DNA from: an uncultured Lachnospiraceae bacterium
GTDB taxonomy: Bacteria > Bacillota > Clostridia > Lachnospirales > Lachnospiraceae
Assembly (NCBI GenBank): GCA_900548905.1
Contig: URMK01000008.1
Location: 74,612-138,611 of the forward strand
Length of the DNA stretch: 64,000 nucleotides
Direction of reading: 5' to 3'
The notes beneath the pieces are model-generated. The model was not told the DNA's origin. It was given only the letters and a program-made list of their open reading frames with translations, and did not search any database. A program made the translations under genes and the position numbers. Position 1 is the first letter of the stretch. Every line of letters starts with the position of its first letter. Of this stretch, positions 58,840-64,000 are shown one piece after another.

Positions 58840-59731
58840 GGAACATAAAACGGTTACAGCGATGGCGGAGCAGGCCCTGCCAGACGGATATCAGTTTAAC
58901 CTGAGCGATTTTGCCTTATTTTTAGCAGTGATGAAAAATAAGGTTGCCTATGAGAGTACCCTGAGTATCATACTTGGCGAGCCGGACTTAAAACTGGAAG
59001 AAGTGAAGGTGGAGCAGGTGGTGCTTAACAAATCGGGAAAACGTGCAATTCGGCTGGATGCATGGGCACGTGACGGCCAAAACCGGCAGTTTAATACGGA
59101 AATGCAGAATGATTCCAAAAATGATAACTTACGAAAAAGGAGCCGTTTTTACCAGGGATTATTGGATACGCCGGTTTTAAAATCGGGAAAACACACCAAA
59201 TACCGTTACCTGCCTTCCACTATCATAATTTTCATCACACAAGAGGACATTTTTCACCACGATCTGGCCATGTATACGTTCACGGAGCAGTGTGAAGAAA
59301 TAGCCGGCCTGCATCTGGAGGATGGGACAAAAAAGATATTTCTGAATATGGCCAGTAAAAGCGGAAATCCAGAGTTGGTGAGTCTTCTGCAGTATATGAA
59401 GAATACAACACTGGATAATCCGGAAATACTGGTAAAGGATAAAAGGATAATCAAATTGGATCGTATTGTAAAAGAGGTAAAACAATCGGAAGAATGGGAG
59501 GCTGTAAAGATGAATATTCTTGAGATTGGAATCGAAAAAGGGAAAGCTGAGGGAAAGGCTGAGGGAAAGGCTGAGGACATATTAGCACTGCTTGGGGATT
59601 TGGGAGAAATCCCTATGGAATTACGAAGAAAAATTCTTTCAGAGACGGACTTAAATTTATTGTCAAAGTGGCTCAAGGAAGCGGCCAGAGCTAAAAATGT
59701 CGGTGATTTTGTAGGGAGGACAGGTTTGTAA
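58838..59731 (+). CDS. Rpn family / PD-(D/E)XK nuclease family transposase-like protein
   Basis: A 297-residue protein of the PF12784 group. ALPDGYQFNLSDFALFLAVMKNKVAYESTLSIIL is the typical N-terminus; the nuclease core is RLDAWARDGQNRQFNTEMQNDSK (D ... ExQ), the PD-(D/E)XK catalytic region. The C-terminal part has GKAEGKAEGKAE repeats, common in this family. Such proteins are thought to promote recombination and are often present in many copies in Lachnospiraceae genomes. The start codon lies in a hairpin. Confidence 0.87.
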   Translation: MEHKTVTAMAEQALPDGYQFNLSDFALFLAVMKNKVAYESTLSIILGEPDLKLEEVKVEQVVLNKSGKRAIRLDAWARDGQNRQFNTEMQNDSKNDNLRKRSRFYQGLLDTPVLKSGKHTKYRYLPSTIIIFITQEDIFHHDLAMYTFTEQCEEIAGLHLEDGTKKIFLNMASKSGNPELVSLLQYMKNTTLDNPEILVKDKRIIKLDRIVKEVKQSEEWEAVKMNILEIGIEKGKAEGKAEGKAEDILALLGDLGEIPMELRRKILSETDLNLLSKWLKEAARAKNVGDFVGRTGL

Positions 59732-59800
59732 ATGGCTTGCATTCCTCAGAAGGCCATGGTAGAATAAGAGAAATTCGGAAACATTCAGGAAGGAAAAAAG

Positions 59801-59962
59801 ATGGTCGGTTTTATCCATGATAATACAATTTTAGACAGATTACCGATATCCCTGTCAGGAATTACGCATGTATTTTCCAGGGTTACAGGTGGAGTCTGCC
59901 CAAAATTGCATAGTTGGAAGAGAGTAACCGACATCGGCCCTGTGAAGCGGCCGGAGGTCTGA
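59801..59962 (+). CDS. Possible 53-residue small protein
   Basis: ATG at 59801 with GGAAGGAAAAAAG upstream encodes MVGFIHDNTILDRLPISLSG, then ITHVFSRVTGGVCPKLHSWK and a short basic end. No family is recognised. It may be a small gene or the decayed edge of another element. Confidence 0.25.
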   Translation: MVGFIHDNTILDRLPISLSGITHVFSRVTGGVCPKLHSWKRVTDIGPVKRPEV

Positions 59963-60071
59963 ACTGTTTTTGAATGGAAGATAATTGCTGTGTGTCCCCA
60001 AGAGCCGGTGCATCTGTTTAGTTAGTTGCCCGCGGAAACAAAAGGGCGGAACAGCAGGAAATGAAAGAACG

Positions 60072-60104
60072 GATCCGGAGGTTATTTCTCTCCGGGTCTT
60101 TTTT
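60072..60104 (+). terminator. Intrinsic terminator
   Basis: A 9-bp stem GATCCGGAG (60072-60080) with CTCCGGGTC (60090-60098, one G-T pair), then six T residues. Confidence 0.8.
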
Positions 60105-60289
60105 GTAATAGGAATAATCCGTCCGTTTTTTGTGGGAAGGGATAGGATGTAAAAGAGGGAAGGCCCTGACAGTGTATGCTGCCGGAGCCTTTTTACGTAC
60201 GGATTGTGAGAGTAGTGCGCTTTGCCGCAGCAGGCGTTTGGTGGAAAAGACAGGGAGAGGAACCGGACGCCATAAAGGAGGAAAAGAGA

Positions 60290-62350
60290 ATGATACAAGT
60301 AGCATGCAGTCAGGTAAAAAAATATTATGGAGTCCAGCTTGTCCTGGAAAATATTACGTTTGAGGTACAGGATGGGGAACGTGTTGCCATAATCGGAAAA
60401 AACGGAAGCGGAAAATCAACGATATTAAAGTTGATCACCCGACAGGAATCACCGGATGCAGGAACGGTTTCCATTCGTAAAAATACGGTGACCGGCTATC
60501 TGGAACAGATACCGGAATATGAAGCGGGGACGACAGTATGTCAGGTCTGCCGTCTGGCTTTTGAAAAGCTGGACGGGATAAGGGAAGAAATGACAGTCCT
60601 GGAAAAGAGGATGGAAGAACTTACGTACAAAGGGACGCTTTCGGAAGAAGAAACGGATCGGCTGGAAGCTATCCTGAAACGATATACAAGTCTGCAGACG
60701 CAGTATGAAACGGAAGGCGGATATGAAACGGAAGAACGTTTTTCCAGAATCTGTACGGGCCTTAAGCTGTCCGAATCCTTCTTGAAAGCAGAATTCGGAA
60801 GGCTGAGCGGAGGGGAAAAAACGCTGGTATGTCTGGCAAAAACACTGCTCCAGGAGCCGGATCTTCTGATTCTGGACGAACCGACCAACCATTTGGATAT
60901 GTCCATGCTGCAGTGGCTGGAGGAATATCTGAAAACGTACCGGGGAACCGTACTCCTGGTTTCCCATGACCGATGCTTCCTGGATGCTGTGGTAACAAGA
61001 ACCCTGGAAGTGGAAAATGGAGTGATAGAGGAATACCTGGGAAACTATTCCTATTACCTGGAAGAAAAAGAACGCCGTATACAGCTGCAGCAGGAGGCTT
61101 ATAAAGAACAGCAGAAGCAGATCAAGAGCATGGAAAAAGCAATCCGGGATATGCGTATCTGGGCAGCCCAGGGCGATAATGAAAAAATGTTCCAGCGTGC
61201 GGCATCCATGCAGAAGCGTCTGGATCGTATGGACAAAGTGGAACGGCCGCAAAAGGATGGGCCGGGAATGCGGGTCGCTTTTGAGCAGGGGGAACGTTCC
61301 GGAAAGGATGTCCTTCATCTGGAAGGCGTATCAAAACAATTCGGTGAAAAGCAGCTTTTCCGTAACCTTTCCTTGGATGTGCGTTATAAAGAGCATGTTG
61401 CACTTCTTGGCAGGAATGGCTGCGGCAAAACCACCCTGCTTAAAATGGCCCTGGGCGAAATCCCTGCGGATGAAGGAAGTATCCGTTTGGGCGGCAGCGT
61501 AACGATTGGTTATCTTCCTCAGCAGGTACATTTTCCGAAGGAGGATGTAAGTGTCCTGGAAGCCTTTCGGGATGGGCTGGTCATAGGGGAAGGCAAAGCC
61601 AGGGAAGAGCTTTCCCGCTACTTGTTTACAGGGGAAAGCGTATTCAAAAAAGTGGCCAATCTGTCCGGCGGGGAAAAGAGCCGATTGTATCTTGCAAGAT
61701 TGATGCAGACGGGGATTTATACGTCGGAGAGAACTCCGGTGTATGGTGAAGGCGGCCAGGGGGATGGCAGCGGGAAAATAAATTTTCTGATCTTGGATGA
61801 GCCTACGAACCATCTGGATATCACGTCCAGGGAAAATCTGGAAACCGCCCTGGAACAGTTTAAAGGGACACTGCTGATCGTTTCCCATGATCGTTATTTC
61901 ATCAACAAAATGGCGACCAGAATTGTGGAAATGACGGAGGAAGGAATATGCAGCTACCAGGGAAATTATGAATATTACAAGCAGGAGAAGGCGAAGAAAG
62001 AAGCGGCTTGCGGGGAAGCATTAAGAAGAGAAGCATCGGAAAATGGCAGAAGAACGGTGTCAGTCGGGAAGGGAGATGAAGAAGGCCGTACTGCTGCTAA
62101 GAAAACCGTTCCGACTGAAGAATACCCGGTTCAGCCGGATGAAAAAAGTAAGGGAAAAAACCAATTTCGACAGAAGCAGCTGGAACAGGAAATCAAAGTA
62201 CTGGAAGAAGAAAAACGCAGCTGTGAAAAGGATATCCTTCTTGCCGGTGCCGATTATGAGAGGCTTATGGCGCTGGAGGAACGAAAAAGGGAAGCGGAGC
62301 GGGAAATAGAAGAAAAAATGGAGGAATGGCTGCTGCTGACAGAAGGATAA
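60290..62350 (+). CDS. ABC-F family ATP-binding protein
   Basis: A 686-residue soluble protein with two ABC domains and no membrane part. Domain 1 has GKNGSGKST, LSGGEKTLVCLAK and LLILDEPTNHLD; domain 2 has GRNGCGKTT, LSGGEKSRLYLARL and FLILDEPTNHLD. The linker between them (about residues 235-320) is the P-site tRNA interaction motif region, with charged coil. An insert after the second signature (about 475-500, Gly/Ser-rich) is unusual. The C-terminal arm is a coiled coil (QKQLEQEIKVLEEEKRSCEKD). It acts on the ribosome; a role in antibiotic resistance cannot be told from sequence. AAAGGAGG precedes the ATG at 60290; the frame is open 38 codons upstream. Confidence 0.9.
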   Translation: MIQVACSQVKKYYGVQLVLENITFEVQDGERVAIIGKNGSGKSTILKLITRQESPDAGTVSIRKNTVTGYLEQIPEYEAGTTVCQVCRLAFEKLDGIREEMTVLEKRMEELTYKGTLSEEETDRLEAILKRYTSLQTQYETEGGYETEERFSRICTGLKLSESFLKAEFGRLSGGEKTLVCLAKTLLQEPDLLILDEPTNHLDMSMLQWLEEYLKTYRGTVLLVSHDRCFLDAVVTRTLEVENGVIEEYLGNYSYYLEEKERRIQLQQEAYKEQQKQIKSMEKAIRDMRIWAAQGDNEKMFQRAASMQKRLDRMDKVERPQKDGPGMRVAFEQGERSGKDVLHLEGVSKQFGEKQLFRNLSLDVRYKEHVALLGRNGCGKTTLLKMALGEIPADEGSIRLGGSVTIGYLPQQVHFPKEDVSVLEAFRDGLVIGEGKAREELSRYLFTGESVFKKVANLSGGEKSRLYLARLMQTGIYTSERTPVYGEGGQGDGSGKINFLILDEPTNHLDITSRENLETALEQFKGTLLIVSHDRYFINKMATRIVEMTEEGICSYQGNYEYYKQEKAKKEAACGEALRREASENGRRTVSVGKGDEEGRTAAKKTVPTEEYPVQPDEKSKGKNQFRQKQLEQEIKVLEEEKRSCEKDILLAGADYERLMALEERKREAEREIEEKMEEWLLLTEG

Positions 62351-62388
62351 CCCGATGTTGTTTGTAAGTACATTAGAAAATTTGCCGG

Positions 62389-62420
62389 TTGACAAGAATA
62401 GTACTATATAGTACTATTCT
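62389..62420 (+). promoter_or_regulatory. Promoter with 26-bp palindromic operator of the MarR gene
   Basis: TTGACA at 62389-62394 is followed by a perfect 26-bp palindrome (62395-62420), built of two tandem copies of ATAGTACTAT flanked by AGA/TCT-type ends. The -10 (TACTAT, 62412-62417, 17-base spacing) lies inside the palindrome, so a bound MarR dimer would block the promoter. Confidence 0.75.
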
Positions 62421-62437
62421 ATATAGGAGGAAAAAGC

Positions 62438-62869
62438 GTGAGAGCAACGAACGGAGGATTTTTAATTTCTCAGGTAAAGCAGGTACAGGGCAGAGTCTTT
62501 GATGCCATGCTGCAGGACGCGGGGATTGAAGAATTTAACGGCGCCCAGGGGCGTATCCTCTATATTCTGTGGCAGGAGGACAATATGCCGATTGTGGAAC
62601 TCTCCCGGCGCACCGGATTGGCTAAGACCACTCTGACAGGAATGCTTGACAGAATGGAAGAAAAGGGATTTCTGGAAAGATGCTTTGACAAAAAGGACCG
62701 CCGTCAGGTGAGAATCGTCCTTACGGACAAAGCGAAGGAGCTGAATGACAAATACAACCAGGTTTCCGATGCCATGAGCGAACGTTTTTACCAGGGCTTT
62801 ACCGATACGGAGATAGAACAGTTTGAAGAGACTCTGGAGCGGATACTCCGGAATCTCACCCAGGGATAA
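62438..62869 (+). CDS. MarR family transcriptional regulator
   Basis: A 143-residue winged-helix regulator. Helix-turn-helix and wing: MPIVELSRRTGLAKTTLTGMLDRMEEKGFLERCFDKKDRRQVRIVLTDKAKELNDKYN, the classical MarR pattern with the DxRxxR wing. Start is GTG at 62438, with TAGGAGG upstream. It is autoregulated in all likelihood through the palindrome in its promoter, and is the first gene of a three-gene operon with two flavin-barrel proteins. Confidence 0.92.
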   Translation: MRATNGGFLISQVKQVQGRVFDAMLQDAGIEEFNGAQGRILYILWQEDNMPIVELSRRTGLAKTTLTGMLDRMEEKGFLERCFDKKDRRQVRIVLTDKAKELNDKYNQVSDAMSERFYQGFTDTEIEQFEETLERILRNLTQG

Positions 62870-62883
62870 GGAGGGAAATTCCT

Positions 62884-63339
62884 ATGCAGCAATCCATAAA
62901 GAATGATATCCGCAGGCTTGTGGAGAAATCAGGAAAGGTCTATGTATCCTCTGTGAATGAGGAAGGCTTTCCCAATACAAAGGCTATGTTTGCCCGTGAT
63001 CATGATGGTATGAAGGTGCATTATATGTCTACTAATTATTCTTCCTTGCGGGTCAGTCAGTTTATGAATAACCCCAAGGCATGTATTTACTACTGCAATG
63101 AGCGCTTTTTTAAAGGGCTGATGTTTACCGGGACAATGGAGGTGTGCACAGACCGGGAAACAAGGGAAAGGATCTGGCGTAACGGGGATGAAATGTATTA
63201 TCCCAAGGGTGTGGACGATGAGGATTACTGTGTGTTGCGGTTTACTGCGGAGAAAGGTAATTACTACCATAATCTGACAAAAGAGCTGTTTCCGGTGGAG
63301 GAACTGGAGGAAGAACCGGAGAAAGAACAGGGGGAATAG
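62884..63339 (+). CDS. Pyridoxamine 5'-phosphate oxidase family protein
   Basis: A 151-residue protein of the split-barrel flavin-binding fold: SGKVYVSSVNEEGFPNTKAMFARDHDGMKVHYMSTNYSSLRVSQFMNNPKACIYYC, then FFKGLMFTGTMEVC and an acidic tail (VEELEEEPEKEQGE). This is the general-stress-protein/PPOX-like group; FMN or F420 binding is likely, and the reaction unknown. AAGGAGG precedes the ATG. It ends two bases before the next gene. Confidence 0.85.
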   Translation: MQQSIKNDIRRLVEKSGKVYVSSVNEEGFPNTKAMFARDHDGMKVHYMSTNYSSLRVSQFMNNPKACIYYCNERFFKGLMFTGTMEVCTDRETRERIWRNGDEMYYPKGVDDEDYCVLRFTAEKGNYYHNLTKELFPVEELEEEPEKEQGE

Positions 63340-63341
63340 GT

Positions 63342-63896
63342 ATGAAAGCGATGGGACCTGAAGAGGCGTGTTTTTTTACACAGCAGGTTTATTTGATAGG
63401 AACTGCGGATGCGGACGGAAGCCCCAGATTTGCGCCGATTTCCTGGGTCAGCTATAGCTGGGGAAGCCCGGCCTGTCTGGTTATCAGTATTTACGGCACA
63501 AAGCGGACAAAGAAGAATATTGCAAGAACCGGCCAGCTAACTGCTGCAGTGGTGACGGAGGATATGCTTCCGTTCATAGAACAATGCAATAGAGGCACGT
63601 ATAAAGAAGATCGCAGTAAAAGTTTAAATTTCCCCATTATACAAGCGGAGACAGTGCAGGCACCTAAGCTGGCAGATGGAAAATTCACTTATGAATGTGA
63701 AGTGATTAATCAGGTAGAACTTGGAGAAACTATTACTTATTTTGCAAAGATAAAAAAGATATGCGCTTCGAAAGAAATATTGGATCTGGATTTTTTTGAT
63801 CTGCGAAAGATTAAACCAGTCATTTATTCTCCGGAAAATTATTTCCTTCCGGGGGAGCATTTGGGAAGGATTGGGGACTTCAGTAAAAATGAATAA
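63342..63896 (+). CDS. Flavin reductase family protein (flavoredoxin-like)
   Basis: A 184-residue flavin-binding barrel protein: VYLIGTADADGSPRFAPISWVSYSWGSPACLVISIYGTKRTKKNIARTGQLTAAVV is typical of flavoredoxin/NADH-FMN oxidoreductase members, and the ending RKIKPVIYSPENYFLPGEHLG is the family C-terminal motif. It probably uses FMN to transfer electrons. Coupled with the preceding gene under the MarR regulator. Confidence 0.85.
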   Translation: MKAMGPEEACFFTQQVYLIGTADADGSPRFAPISWVSYSWGSPACLVISIYGTKRTKKNIARTGQLTAAVVTEDMLPFIEQCNRGTYKEDRSKSLNFPIIQAETVQAPKLADGKFTYECEVINQVELGETITYFAKIKKICASKEILDLDFFDLRKIKPVIYSPENYFLPGEHLGRIGDFSKNE

Positions 63897-64000
63897 GGTA
63901 ACAGTTCAGACGGCCCCTTGTGTCCTGTGGCATCCCCTCCCCCCTTTTTCCCTGGGGTGGCAGTGCTGCAAGGATTCCTGGAAGGGGCGTCTAAAAACGC
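63897..64000 (+). repeat. Right-edge dispersed repeat element
   Basis: GGTAACAGTTCAG starts immediately after the stop codon and repeats 797-809. The rest (CGGCCCC ... GGGGCG) looks like the first part of a longer dispersed element that continues past the window. Confidence 0.45.

Noticed and set aside
60144..60149. ATGTAA start-stop unit upstream of the ABC-F gene as an attenuator
   Set aside because: GGGAAGGGATAGG precedes it, but a minimal start-stop with no accompanying alternative hairpins that I can define is too weak to annotate.
1..64000. CRISPR arrays, rRNA, tRNA, insertion sequences, prophage
   Set aside because: I read for regular repeat-spacer spacing, GTTCGAATCC-type tRNA arms and transposase motifs and found none. 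The only mobile-element-like gene is the Rpn-type nuclease.

Overview
The window looks like chromosomal DNA of an anaerobic, spore-forming Firmicute of the Lachnospiraceae (Clostridia). The grounds are the gene content: many lipoprotein-dependent carbohydrate ABC operons, a YesM/YesN two-component pair, a Spo0A-type DNA-binding domain with a perfect 0A box, an Rpn-type PD-(D/E)XK nuclease with GKAE repeats, the NifU-like/GGGtGRT gene pair, strong AGGAGG ribosome binding sites and moderate GC. An Eisenbergiella- or Hungatella-like genus is a guess from gene style. I see no rRNA, tRNA, CRISPR array, phage or insertion sequence.

Layout. 1-2500: a 5'-truncated YgbA_NO gene, a DUF454 membrane protein, an SH3-domain membrane protein and a GlsB/YeaQ protein. 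2573-7216: a glycan block with a DUF4091 protein divergent from a HAD phosphatase and a GH3 hydrolase. 7281-8874: a NitT/TauT-type permease and ATPase without a binding protein. 9201-15760: CPBP protease, argH, asd, a topoisomerase III and a left-handed beta-helix protein. 15907-19006: a TrpXYZ-like ABC transporter with a clear promoter. 19329-21047: the Fe-S scaffold-like gene plus GGGtGRT gene. 21188-28704: accessory genes, including a DUF4160/DUF2442 pair, an M23 peptidase, a P-loop kinase-like protein, a ferritin-like protein, a stand-alone Spo0A C-terminal domain, a subtilase lacking its catalytic serine and an AAC(3)-family acetyltransferase.

28784-34229 (minus strand): a lipoprotein and a Ugp/Msm-type sugar ABC operon. 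34464-35995: GNAT and Dus genes. 36165-43274: the most unusual block, with a sodium:solute symporter, an AprA-like flavoprotein, a two-cluster ferredoxin, a Crp/Fnr regulator and an 836-residue fusion of CoA-disulfide reductase, rhodanese, TusA and DsrE domains. The fusion's ribosome binding site is buried in a hairpin. I read this block as an unassigned sulfur or electron-transfer system. 43544-49878: DUF389 protein, Lhr-type helicase and NERD protein. 49898-58532: YesN/YesM divergent from an LplABC-type transporter and a cytosolic Cys-type sulfatase, suggesting uptake and desulfation of a sulfated sugar. 58838-63896: an Rpn-type nuclease, an ABC-F protein, and a MarR regulator with a 26-bp palindromic operator controlling two flavin-barrel proteins.

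Short dispersed repeats abut several gene ends (near 785, 2149, 10044, 11679, 34342, 43275, 43334, 43490 and 63897). Similarity-based names come from recognising motifs by eye; no database search was run.
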